This document shows, one piece after another, positions 43,020-51,708 of a DNA stretch of 64,000 nt. The position numbers and the translations under genes are program-made. Location: NCBI GenBank assembly GCA_045604545.1, contig JAZUOG010000035.1, positions 1 to 64,000 on the forward strand, given 5' to 3'. The notes under the pieces were generated by a model, which ran no database searches, was not told the origin of the DNA, and saw nothing but the letters and a program-made list of their open reading frames with translations. Within the stretch, counting starts at the first letter, position 1. Each line of letters starts with the position of its first letter. Source of the DNA: RGIG1959 sp045604545 (GTDB taxonomy: Bacteria > Bacillota > Clostridia > Oscillospirales > Acutalibacteraceae).

Positions 43020-43844
43020 TCAGTCGCGAATCTTTTTTGCAAGGAATGCTACACCGACAACAGCCGTTGCGGCAACCGCCACCATCACCATCACGACTGC
43101 CAAGGAAGACTCACCCGTCTTGGGATGATCCTCAACCTTGCCGTCGGAAACGGTTTTCTTGGTGGTTGTGGTCGTTTTTCCGACAGTCGATTTGGTGGTC
43201 GATGCCGTACCGTCAGCATTTGTCGTGGTCTCGCCGCTTTGAACGGTCGTGGTCGTCTCGTCGGACGCAGAATCATCAACCTTCGAGGTGGTCACATTCG
43301 TCGTGGCGGTCGTGGAATTCGTTTGAGATGCGGTGGTGGTGGTCTTCGTGGGAACCGTCTGACCTTTACTGTTAACCGTGCAAGGGACAACGGTGTAGTT
43401 CACATCAAACTCCACATTGTCGTCATCGGCACCGATGCACTCATCAAAGCTCATGGAGAACTCCGCGGCCTCTTCGGAGAGCGCTTCAAAAGTAAACACA
43501 AACAGCTCGCCGCCTTTTGTCAGTCCGTTGATGGCCACATACGCCATCTTGACAAAACCTTGGTCCGCAAAATTGTTGCTCATGTACATCGCGCTTTTGG
43601 GAGCAGATGCACCGAGTTCATCGGAAACGTATTTCATCGCATCGGCATTGTAATGCAGATAGATGGTAGCGTTGGTGAAATAGGAATTCTCGGAGATCGA
43701 CACTGCGACTGTCACCGTTTCACCAACCTTAGCATCATTCGCCGTCAAGGTATACGTCACGGATTCTGCAGGTGCGGCAAACACAGACAAAGAGCAGGTC
43801 GCCGTCAACAGCACCGCGAGAATCACACAAAGCACTTGTTTCAT
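43020..43844 (-). CDS. Cell-surface single-cohesin protein with sortase-like anchor
   Basis: The 274-aa protein (AAGGTG before the ATG) has a signal peptide (1-24), then a cohesin-like beta-sandwich (about 27-155) with AKVGETVTVAVSISENSYFT and IYLHYNADAMKYVS. A Thr/Ser-rich stalk (165-232) follows. The C-terminal sorting region is HPKTG (240-244), a membrane helix (248-269) and the basic tail KKIRD. The layout is that of anchoring cohesins such as Ruminococcus ScaE, which hold dockerin proteins on the cell wall. The Leu of LPXTG is His here. The two genes upstream in the same direction encode dockerin proteins, its likely partners. Confidence 0.85.
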   Translation of the reverse strand: MKQVLCVILAVLLTATCSLSVFAAPAESVTYTLTANDAKVGETVTVAVSISENSYFTNATIYLHYNADAMKYVSDELGASAPKSAMYMSNNFADQGFVKMAYVAINGLTKGGELFVFTFEALSEEAAEFSMSFDECIGADDDNVEFDVNYTVVPCTVNSKGQTVPTKTTTTASQTNSTTATTNVTTSKVDDSASDETTTTVQSGETTTNADGTASTTKSTVGKTTTTTKKTVSDGKVEDHPKTGESSLAVVMVMVAVAATAVVGVAFLAKKIRD

Positions 43845-43885
43845 AGCAGAAATCACCTTTCTTGAACAGAACCAAAAGCAGAATG

Positions 43886-43916
43886 CGGCGATGGACATAT
43901 TGGATGTCCATCGCCG
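43886..43916 (-). promoter_or_regulatory. Intergenic 13-bp hairpin between the NAGPA-dockerin and cohesin genes
   Basis: CGGCGATGGACAT (43886-43898) pairs perfectly with ATGTCCATCGCCG (43904-43916). No T tract follows on the minus strand, so it is a weak terminator or an RNA-stabilising stem rather than a full stop. Confidence 0.6.
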
Positions 43917-43947
43917 ATTCTATTCATTCAATTTTACGTGTCTAATA

Positions 43948-46068
43948 TCAGAGGCCGACGCGTTTGGCAAGGATCGCACGGACGTCGTTGGTATCGGCAA
44001 CACCGTCACCGTTGATATCCGCCGCAGCGATCTGCTGATCGGTAAGGGTCTGCTTGCCAATGATGTAACGCATCAGCAGACGGGCATCAGAGCTATCGAT
44101 CACGCCGGAGCCGTTGATATCGCCGCCGCTGTAGGGATCGCGGAACTCGAGTTCACGAACGGTCACCTTGGAGCCATCGCCGGCACCACCGACCGCAAAG
44201 AGCGTGACAGAGGTAAGTTCGAAGCCGCCGGAGCAGATCTTATCGGCAGGGATGAAGCCCTTAAAGGTCGTGCCGCCGTTACCGGCAATGTCACCCGAGC
44301 CGGAATCAAGGCTGTTGGGAGCGATCAGCGTGTTGAGGTTGACGGACGTGCCGTTGACAGTCATCAGCACAGAGGACTGACCGTTAACCGTGAGGTCAAA
44401 ATAGAGGTTATCGGTGGCGGCAACATCCACCTTGCAGGAAAGAACAGCCGAAGGCCACATATCGTTGGTGTTGTTGAGCACCAGAGCGCCGTTTGCATCG
44501 TTTGCCGCCTGCATGATGGAACCGTCATAGGTCCAGTCATTGGCATCCAGAGAGATGTAATTCTTCGGACCGACAGTAGCGATAACGCCCATCGCCTTCT
44601 TGATATCCAGTGTCTCACGGACGAAGTCGCCGGTCATAGACTTGGAGTTGTTGAGGACATTGTTCGCCTCTGCAACCGCAGCCTTCACAGCCGCTTCCAC
44701 AGTGGCGTTCGGATAAGTAGAGGTGTTGGCGTTGTAGATCCAGTTGTTGAGTTCCTGCTTTGCAGAAGCGGAAGTCGCCTGACCGTCACGGCTGACAATC
44801 AGGATGGAGCTACCAACAGGACGCTCGTAAGTCGAGCCGGGGGTTTCATCAGCGGCCGCACGGTAAACCGGGCTACCGTTGATATACATGACGGACGATC
44901 CGCCACCGTCAAGGTTAAATGCATCAACACAGCCCATGTCGATCATCATGGCGGCGAGTTCGGGCAACGTAACGCCCGCATTGTTGGTGGAAGAAGCACC
45001 GCGACCGGCAACGCACATAATCACCTGCGTACCGTCCGCTTTGATACCGATAGCGGTACGTTGCGCGCGCTTCAGGTAAATATCGGTTGCGTTGGGGGTG
45101 TAGTCGGTGTTGTCAACACCATTCTTAACAATGTGATAGGTTGCAGAGGACACAGAGATCGCATTCGTCATGACATCCTTCACATCGGTGTTCTTTTCCT
45201 CGACATAGATCTGCACCTTGTCGCCGGCTTTCAGAGCGGCCAGCTGAGAAGCATGAGCAGAGTTGGAGTACGCATAAAGAACGAACTGATTCTCGGAGAA
45301 GGAGGTGCCGTAGGTATCGGAGCCGACAGACACGACTTCGCCTTCGAGAATACCTTCAACAACAAGTTCGGTGCCGTTCACTTTGTTGAACACGACTTCG
45401 ACACCGGGATAGCTCGAAACAGTGGGTGTCTTGGAGCCGCAGGCAGAGTCGAAGTAGCACAGCGGATCAAAGCCCCAGTTATCGTTGTAACGCTTGTTGA
45501 CACGGGCGATGGAAGGAGCGCCGTTCCACTGAACGATTTCCTTGCCGCCGATGTAGAAGTGGTAAGCCAGTTCGGATTTCGCGACCTGAATGCTGCCATC
45601 GTTACCGATCACGATGCACTGCTCGTTAAGAGTCTCGTGGTCGGAGATGATGCGGCCGTTGGAAATGAGACGACCGGTCAGCGTACCGGCATTGGAATAC
45701 TGCGACGGAGAGAAGAACTCGCCGTTGACACCGCCGTAAACGGTGTAACCTTTCGCTTGTGCATCAGAGATAGAGCTGCCAACCGTTGCACCGGTACCGG
45801 CGGTCTTTTGATAAGGCAGAGCCACCAAGCCGGAAGTGGAGGGGTTGAACTCCATCACATGGGCGGTTTGACCTTTGGAAGCTTTGGTAAAGGTGACCGC
45901 TTCGTAGGTCAAGCCATTCGTCACCGTGGACGAAGAAATGGTAGTGCCGCCGAGAGCATCGGCGACTGTGCCCGCGGAAACGGGCAGAATGACGGTCGGG
46001 ATCAGCATGGAGATGACGAACACAAGCGCCAACATGGTTGCTGAACATTTTTTGAACAGTGTTTTCAT
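43948..46068 (-). CDS. Secreted NAGPA-type phosphodiester glycosidase-like protein with C-terminal dockerin
   Basis: The 706-aa protein (AGGAGG six bases before the ATG) has a signal peptide to about residue 32. A NAGPA/DUF2233 domain (about 60-427) follows, with GGVNGEFFSP, RTAIGIKADGTQVIM and the hallmark CVDAFNLDGGGSSVMYINGS. NAGPA enzymes cleave GlcNAc-phosphodiester bonds; bacterial members act on cell-wall or exopolysaccharide linkages. A helical linker (435-500) and a beta-rich module (about 535-645) lead to a dockerin (648-703) with repeats DINGSGVIDSSDARLLMRYI and DINGDGVADTNDVRAIL. It lies between the GDPD-dockerin and cohesin genes on the same strand. Confidence 0.88.
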   Translation of the reverse strand: MKTLFKKCSATMLALVFVISMLIPTVILPVSAGTVADALGGTTISSSTVTNGLTYEAVTFTKASKGQTAHVMEFNPSTSGLVALPYQKTAGTGATVGSSISDAQAKGYTVYGGVNGEFFSPSQYSNAGTLTGRLISNGRIISDHETLNEQCIVIGNDGSIQVAKSELAYHFYIGGKEIVQWNGAPSIARVNKRYNDNWGFDPLCYFDSACGSKTPTVSSYPGVEVVFNKVNGTELVVEGILEGEVVSVGSDTYGTSFSENQFVLYAYSNSAHASQLAALKAGDKVQIYVEEKNTDVKDVMTNAISVSSATYHIVKNGVDNTDYTPNATDIYLKRAQRTAIGIKADGTQVIMCVAGRGASSTNNAGVTLPELAAMMIDMGCVDAFNLDGGGSSVMYINGSPVYRAAADETPGSTYERPVGSSILIVSRDGQATSASAKQELNNWIYNANTSTYPNATVEAAVKAAVAEANNVLNNSKSMTGDFVRETLDIKKAMGVIATVGPKNYISLDANDWTYDGSIMQAANDANGALVLNNTNDMWPSAVLSCKVDVAATDNLYFDLTVNGQSSVLMTVNGTSVNLNTLIAPNSLDSGSGDIAGNGGTTFKGFIPADKICSGGFELTSVTLFAVGGAGDGSKVTVRELEFRDPYSGGDINGSGVIDSSDARLLMRYIIGKQTLTDQQIAAADINGDGVADTNDVRAILAKRVGL

Positions 46069-46126
46069 GGTATTCCTCCTATTTTTTAAGTGAAAAATCA
46101 CTTACAGTACAATGGTTATACGGGCA

Positions 46127-49100
46127 TTACTGGTTGACGATCTGCATCAAAATCTTACGGGCATCGGCAGATGTCACCTTGCCGTCAAGATTAATGTCGG
46201 CAGAAATCGCCTGTCTCGAGGTAATCCCTTCAAGACCAATCACAGAATAAAGCAATTTACGCGCATCAAGAGTGGAAACTTCGCCGTTTTCATCGACATC
46301 ACCAAGTCCGAAGTAATACGCGGGAACATCTTCAACAAGATCAAGGTTGCGAATGACTACCTCTGTGCCGGCATCGCCGACATTAAAGACTCGAAGCGAA
46401 CTGATGATTATCTCGTTGTTGTTCGCGGAAGATGCAGGAATCATATCACTCAGTTTGATGTAACCCGAGAAAGATGCTCCGTTGCCCACAAGATCATCGC
46501 CTTGAAGCGAAACGCCGTCCATGAATTTCTGAAGTTCATAGGATGTTCCGTCGCTGAGCGTGATGATAATGCTGGCGTATGCACCAACGGTCATATCATA
46601 GTAGATCTTATCGTCAAGCGATGCATACAAACCGCATCCACTTGTCACGGAAGGCCAACTTCCGGTAGTGTTAAGAAATACATCTCCTCTCGAGGTTCTG
46701 GAAACATCGATGTTCATGCCGCTGATATCATCGCGCCATTTTCCGAGGTAAGTCGGCAACAATGAAGTATGATGCGGTGCTTTCAGCGTACTGCTTCCCG
46801 CGGAACTGACATTAAACGCAGTCATCGCAGACATTACATAATATTTTCCCGCTTTGGCTGTATTCACTTCGTGGAGCAGATAACCATAAGCCGTACCCGT
46901 CCCCGAAGCAGTGACTTTGCCGTTCGAATACGAGAACGTGATGTTCGCACCACCGGTGCGAACCACACGACAGTTGTAAAGTCCGTGGCCGAGAGATGTG
47001 TAGCCAAGCGCTTTCACTTCAGTCGCCTGACCTTCCTTGAAGCCGTAACGAACACCGGCGGTGATTTTACGGACATACCCGTCATCAAATTCAAGATGGT
47101 CAGTGGTAAGACCTTGAATGCCGTTGATATACGCCGTATCGAACGCGGTATGGTCATTGTATGTCCACGGTTGATAAGACATACCGCGTTGTGCAGCTTT
47201 GGTAATGGCATTTTTAACCATCGCATTGGTGCTGTAGTCTTGAATCTGAGTGTAGTTCGGATGGTATGTCATGTTTGCTGCCATGATAAAGCCCTTGGCG
47301 TAAGTGATAATATCTTCGGCGGTGGTCAGTGTTGACACGGGATTTGCCAACCAACCAACAGAAACCTCAGGCAGAAGTTCGCGCATGTACGCGGCATAAC
47401 CTTGACCAAAACAAATGGAAACGACCTTATCTTCAATTCCCATCTCTCTGACCTTGTCGGCCGATGCTTTAACGAGGTTGTAATCGTAGTTTTTGATTTC
47501 AATGATACCGACCACATTTTCGGTCTCATCAATCATTGTAAGGAATTGCTCAAGCGTTGCGATTTTCTCGGAAAAACCGGCCATACAGTCAACGTTGTAG
47601 GTCATCAACTCGGCAAAGGTAACGTTTTCAACCTTCTTCGTCTCGTCTGTACAATCCGTCAACGTGTAAAGATATTCATCGTGATACAAGACAGGCACAC
47701 CATCACTTGTCAAACGAACATCCATCTCAATGAGATCAGCGCCGTAGTTGATCGCTTCGTAAAAAGCGGGCATAGTGTTTTGAGGAGCGGCAGCACTGTA
47801 ACCACGGTGGGCATACATAAAGGGTTCACGCACCATAACAGGAGTACCGCTGTTGAAAGTTTCAAGAACTCGGACGGTTTCACCGGGAATGGTGTTGACA
47901 ATACCGTTGACACCTTTAGAAAGGTTGGTATAGATTGCCGCAGTATCCATATCGCCGATAACCCACACGTTCATCAAACGTTGCTGCATATACGCGACAT
48001 CATCTTTAGAAACATAGTTTGCATCAACCATCACGACCTTTCCGAGAGACGCATTGGTGGTAGCAACCATATTCGCAAGATCTTCGCGGGAAGCGGCAGT
48101 ATGCAGTTTCGTGTAAAGCACACCGAACAGTTTCGTGTTCTTTTGACGCGCATATTTCAGCAACGCAGGATCATCTGCAACAATAAACGCATCCTGAAGC
48201 GCGATCTCAGTCGCAAGATTCGTCAGAGCATCGACCGTTGCCGTATCCTTGACATAGAGGGCAGGAATCACCTTTCCTGCTGTGTTCGAAAGAGCTTCTT
48301 TAAAAGAGGCAAGCACCGTCTTGCCATCGGGAGTGGTAATGTTAAGAGCGCTGTTGAGATAATACAACGATGTAGCGGGCAGTTTGGTTCCCGTCAGCTT
48401 GCCAAACACTGCCGAATCCGTCACGTTGGCAACAACAGAGGGCGGATTGATAATATCCGTGGCAGGGACATATGTGTTATATGTTGCGGGCTGTATCTCT
48501 GTCACAGCATCCGTCTCAGTCACAACGATGTTGTCCAGCTTGATCTTAAGATTGGAAGTGGTGAAGCCAATGGATCCCGTCGACAGATAGCTGTAGGCCG
48601 ATCCTGTGGTATCGAGTACGGTGTTGAACACAAGTGCGTTATCGATATAGAACTTCACATTTGCGCCGCTGCAGACAACCTTCAGATGGTAGGTTGTGTT
48701 AAGCGCCTGATCGGCAGGTGCATTGGCGTTATCAATTTTTTTATAGCTACTGCCGGAATTACGAATAGAAAATTCGTTTTGGGTCGTTGTCGTGCGAACA
48801 CGAGTCGTAACATAATAATACGGTTGAAGCGACGCATTTGCACGGAAGATCATTCCGGAAAAACGACTGCTGACAGATAAATCATAGTCGGATTGAAGGA
48901 TCGTATAATCCGCTTCAAAGATATAGTTACCTTTGTTTTGGAGTTCAGATCCGGTGTAAAACACGCGGGTCTGCGAATCCGTTCCCAAGCCGTTGATCAC
49001 CAGTCCGCCATTCTGAACAGAAATGTCCTTGATGCCGGAATCACTGGAGATTGTCCAGTTGGACGGAAGTGTCCCGTTGGAATACGAATTAAAATTTTCG

Positions 49101-49222
49101 CTGTAGAGGACATCTCCCGCGGCGGCCGTTGTGAACAACGCCAGACCGCTGACAGAGAGCATCGTAAGCAGCATCGCCGCCACAGCAACCCAGGATACCA
49201 GTTTTTTTCCTGTTTTCAGCAT
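46127..49222 (-). CDS. Secreted glycerophosphodiester phosphodiesterase-like protein with C-terminal dockerin
   Basis: The 1031-aa protein (AGGAGG eight bases before the ATG) has a signal peptide (1-35) and a LamG-like beta-sandwich (about 38-237). A region (320-450) resembles the second half of a GDPD barrel but lacks catalytic residues. A full GDPD domain (465-713) follows, with YAHRGYSAAAPQNT (His472), EMD (499-501) and His514 in VLYHDE. A beta-rich module (about 850-962) precedes a dockerin (973-1030) with DVDENGEVSTLDARKLL and DINLDGKVTSADARKIL. GDPD enzymes cleave glycerophosphodiesters, including glycerol-phosphate polymers such as teichoic acid. It heads the cohesin-dockerin transcript. 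Confidence 0.88.
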   Translation of the reverse strand: MLKTGKKLVSWVAVAAMLLTMLSVSGLALFTTAAAGDVLYSENFNSYSNGTLPSNWTISSDSGIKDISVQNGGLVINGLGTDSQTRVFYTGSELQNKGNYIFEADYTILQSDYDLSVSSRFSGMIFRANASLQPYYYVTTRVRTTTTQNEFSIRNSGSSYKKIDNANAPADQALNTTYHLKVVCSGANVKFYIDNALVFNTVLDTTGSAYSYLSTGSIGFTTSNLKIKLDNIVVTETDAVTEIQPATYNTYVPATDIINPPSVVANVTDSAVFGKLTGTKLPATSLYYLNSALNITTPDGKTVLASFKEALSNTAGKVIPALYVKDTATVDALTNLATEIALQDAFIVADDPALLKYARQKNTKLFGVLYTKLHTAASREDLANMVATTNASLGKVVMVDANYVSKDDVAYMQQRLMNVWVIGDMDTAAIYTNLSKGVNGIVNTIPGETVRVLETFNSGTPVMVREPFMYAHRGYSAAAPQNTMPAFYEAINYGADLIEMDVRLTSDGVPVLYHDEYLYTLTDCTDETKKVENVTFAELMTYNVDCMAGFSEKIATLEQFLTMIDETENVVGIIEIKNYDYNLVKASADKVREMGIEDKVVSICFGQGYAAYMRELLPEVSVGWLANPVSTLTTAEDIITYAKGFIMAANMTYHPNYTQIQDYSTNAMVKNAITKAAQRGMSYQPWTYNDHTAFDTAYINGIQGLTTDHLEFDDGYVRKITAGVRYGFKEGQATEVKALGYTSLGHGLYNCRVVRTGGANITFSYSNGKVTASGTGTAYGYLLHEVNTAKAGKYYVMSAMTAFNVSSAGSSTLKAPHHTSLLPTYLGKWRDDISGMNIDVSRTSRGDVFLNTTGSWPSVTSGCGLYASLDDKIYYDMTVGAYASIIITLSDGTSYELQKFMDGVSLQGDDLVGNGASFSGYIKLSDMIPASSANNNEIIISSLRVFNVGDAGTEVVIRNLDLVEDVPAYYFGLGDVDENGEVSTLDARKLLYSVIGLEGITSRQAISADINLDGKVTSADARKILMQIVNQ

Positions 49223-49320
49223 TCGTTTCGCCTCCTGTGTGTATGAATGTCATACCCTTACAGATCAACTTTGTGAAAAGGTCACAAGTAACCACACTAA
49301 GTCAATCATAATCCATACAT

Positions 49321-49349
49321 ATCATATCGCATTCGATGGGAAAAGTCAA
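49321..49349 (-). promoter_or_regulatory. Promoter of the GDPD-NAGPA-cohesin locus
   Basis: Minus strand TTGACT (49344-49349), 17 bases, TATGAT (49321-49326), about 98 bases before the GDPD start, leaving a leader of moderate length. Nothing else is visible in the 281-base gap between this gene and recN except the recN terminator. Confidence 0.72.
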
Positions 49350-49465
49350 CAGCATAAATAAATAGTTTTTAAATTATTTAGTTAAAACAACGAAAAACGG
49401 GCGTTTTTATTTCGCAAAATGACAACACTGAAACCGAAATATGCCAAAAAGCCCTAAATTTGCCA

Positions 49466-49499
49466 AAAAAAGAACCGAGGCGACACTCGTCGCTTCGGT
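49466..49499 (-). terminator. Rho-independent terminator of recN
   Basis: An 11-bp stem (ACCGAGGCGAC, 49474-49484, with 49489-49499) lies five bases past recN and is followed on the minus strand by TCTTTTTTT. Confidence 0.9.
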
Positions 49500-49504
49500 C
49501 CCAT

Positions 49505-51199
49505 TTACTGTTCATTGGATTCATCGGCAAAGCGCGGCATTCGGTCCAGCATCTCCGCTGCTGTCTGCAAGGACGAAGATGTGGCTTCGCCGCCGATGAT
49601 ACGCGCCAGTTCTTCGCACCGACCGTTTCGATCAAGCAAACGGACATCGGTGACGGTACGCTCATCAACGATCGATTTGCTGATGAGAAGATGCTGATGG
49701 GCGCAAGCGGCAATCTGTGCCAAATGCGTCACACACAACACCTGTTTTCCGTTCGCGGCAATGTGACGCAAACGGCTTCCCACCTTCGCGGCAGCATGGC
49801 CGCTGATGCCGACATCGATCTCATCAAAGATCAGCGTGGGAATGTCATCGGCGGATGACATAACCGATTTCAGCGCCAGCATGATACGCGACAGTTCGCC
49901 TCCGGACGCGATCTTGGCAATGGGTTTCGGCGGTTCACCGGGATTGGCACTGATGAGAAATTCCACCTTGTCAGCACCGCTTGCTGTCATAGGCGCACTT
50001 TCGATGGACACGGCAAGCGTGACTCTGGGCATATCCAAAAAGCGAAGCTGAGAACAGACCTGCTTTGAAAATACATCTGCCGCCGCACGGCGCGCCTTTG
50101 TCAGCTTTTGGGCTTTCAGCACCAACCGCTCCTGTTCGGCAGATAACTGTGCTGTCAGACGCGCGACCTCTTCCCCGCTTGTGACGATCGTCTCAAGCTC
50201 AGCCCGCGCGTTTTCCAGATACGTCAGTGCCGCTTCGGTGCTTCCGCCGTACTTTTCACAAAGTCGGCGGACAAGCGCCAGTCGCTCTTCCACATGATCA
50301 AGCTCCGCAGGATCGAAATCGGGGCTGTCGGCAAGGACGGCAACCGTTTGCGCAATATCCTGCAGTTCCGGCAAGATCGTGTGAAGTCGCACAGACAATT
50401 CCTGTGCCTCGGGGTACAGTCTCCCCACCTCGCGGAGCGTTGCGGCGGATTGTTCCACCGCCGATACCGCCCCGTTTTCCTGCTCATCTCCGTCAAGTGT
50501 ACGACCGACGACAGAAAGCAAACGACCGATTTTTTCGGCATTGCGAAGCAGATCCCTGCGAGCGATCAAAGCGTCCTCTTCACCGACCGTCAGCGATGCC
50601 GCTTCCAATTCATCGATCTGAAAGCGAAGCATATCCATGCGCTGTGCTTTCGCGTCTTCGTTTCCCGAAAGCCGACGAAGCTGTCGGTGTGTGGTGCAAT
50701 ATTGTTTATAACAAGCATGGTATTCGTCACGAACCGCATCCAGACCGCCGAGACGGTCGAGGTAGTCCATGTGGCGATCCACACTGAGAAGTGCCTGATT
50801 TTCATGCTGACCGTGAATATTCACGAGCAATCTGCCGACGGAACGCATAACCGAAGCGGTACACGCCGTGTTTCCGATGAAACACGTATTTTTGTTTTCG
50901 GCGGAAATGCGGCGGCGAAGCCACAAAGAGCCGTCTTCCTCCGCAGACAACCCCTGCTCCTCCAATGCCGTCAGCACCGACGACGGCAGATGATCAAACA
51001 CCGCCGTCACAGTGGCAAACGGACAGCCCGTCCGCACCAGATCGCGTCCCGTACGTTCACCGAGCACGGCATTGAGCGCGTCAATAAGAATAGACTTTCC
51101 GGCACCGGTTTCACCCGTCAGAACGGTTAACCCTTCTCCGATGTGTACCTCGGTGTGCTCGATCACCGCCACATTATCAATATACAGTTGTGTCAGCAC
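49505..51199 (-). CDS. recN: DNA repair protein RecN
   Basis: RecN is an SMC-like ATPase acting early at double-strand breaks. The 564-aa protein has Walker A LTGETGAGKSILIDAL and a long coiled-coil middle. The C-terminal signature is GGELSRIMLALKSVM, with Walker B TLIFDEIDVGISG. GTG at 51199 is favoured because AGGTGA lies five bases ahead and the resulting MLTQLYIDNVAV matches family N-termini; a GTG three codons earlier is the alternative. It is the last gene of the asp23-to-recN block. Confidence 0.94.
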   Translation of the reverse strand: MLTQLYIDNVAVIEHTEVHIGEGLTVLTGETGAGKSILIDALNAVLGERTGRDLVRTGCPFATVTAVFDHLPSSVLTALEEQGLSAEEDGSLWLRRRISAENKNTCFIGNTACTASVMRSVGRLLVNIHGQHENQALLSVDRHMDYLDRLGGLDAVRDEYHACYKQYCTTHRQLRRLSGNEDAKAQRMDMLRFQIDELEAASLTVGEEDALIARRDLLRNAEKIGRLLSVVGRTLDGDEQENGAVSAVEQSAATLREVGRLYPEAQELSVRLHTILPELQDIAQTVAVLADSPDFDPAELDHVEERLALVRRLCEKYGGSTEAALTYLENARAELETIVTSGEEVARLTAQLSAEQERLVLKAQKLTKARRAAADVFSKQVCSQLRFLDMPRVTLAVSIESAPMTASGADKVEFLISANPGEPPKPIAKIASGGELSRIMLALKSVMSSADDIPTLIFDEIDVGISGHAAAKVGSRLRHIAANGKQVLCVTHLAQIAACAHQHLLISKSIVDERTVTDVRLLDRNGRCEELARIIGGEATSSSLQTAAEMLDRMPRFADESNEQ

Positions 51200-51233
51200 G
51201 AGACTCACCTACTTTTTATTCCTTAATAATATA

Positions 51234-51689
51234 TTATGCATCGAGAAGCTCGCGCAGGCGCTCACAAAGCGCCACCGCTTCATTCTCAGAACGAACGACC
51301 AAAATGATGGTGTCGTCTCCCGCAAGGGATCCGACAATCGACGGCAGATGCATGGCATCGATCGCGGTGCAAACGGCACCCGCCGTTCCGCTGATCGTTT
51401 TCACCACCGCAATATTGACGGCACGATCCACCTGTACTACCGCATCGTGGAACAACGTATGCAGTTTAACAGAGGCTTCTTCCGGACGCGACGGCGTCAC
51501 GGAAGCATAATAATACCTACCGTCGGCACCGAGCGTTTTAATCAAACGAAGCTCCTTGATATCGCGGGAGACCGTTGCTTGTGTAACGGCAAATCCCGCT
51601 TCCCGCAACACCGCCGTCAATTCCTCCTGCGTCTCGATATGCCGATGACGGATCACATCGAGAAGCGCTTGTTGACGTTTTGTTTTCAT
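51234..51689 (-). CDS. argR: Arginine repressor
   Basis: ArgR/AhrC binds arginine as a hexamer and represses arginine biosynthesis genes. The 151-aa protein has an N-terminal winged helix (RHRHIETQEELTAVLREAGF, ATVSRDIKELRLIK) and a C-terminal oligomerisation domain with GTAGAVCTAIDAM and SLAGDDTIILV, which contain the arginine-binding Asp pair. GAGGT precedes the ATG. The nadK-argR-recN order is common in Clostridia. Confidence 0.95.
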   Translation of the reverse strand: MKTKRQQALLDVIRHRHIETQEELTAVLREAGFAVTQATVSRDIKELRLIKTLGADGRYYYASVTPSRPEEASVKLHTLFHDAVVQVDRAVNIAVVKTISGTAGAVCTAIDAMHLPSIVGSLAGDDTIILVVRSENEAVALCERLRELLDA

Positions 51690-51708
51690 GACTTTTACCT
51701 CTTCATCA

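Noticed and set aside
43891..46044. Long open frame on the plus strand opposite the NAGPA-dockerin gene
   Set aside because: It is the antisense shadow of a gene with clear domains, has no ribosome site and no recognisable motif. The same applies to other long antisense frames, such as those opposite oadA, prkC and dxs.
34437..49222. Classical cellulosome gene cluster
   Set aside because: There is no glycoside hydrolase, carbohydrate-binding scaffoldin or multi-cohesin protein in the window; only one cohesin and three non-cellulase dockerin proteins are visible.
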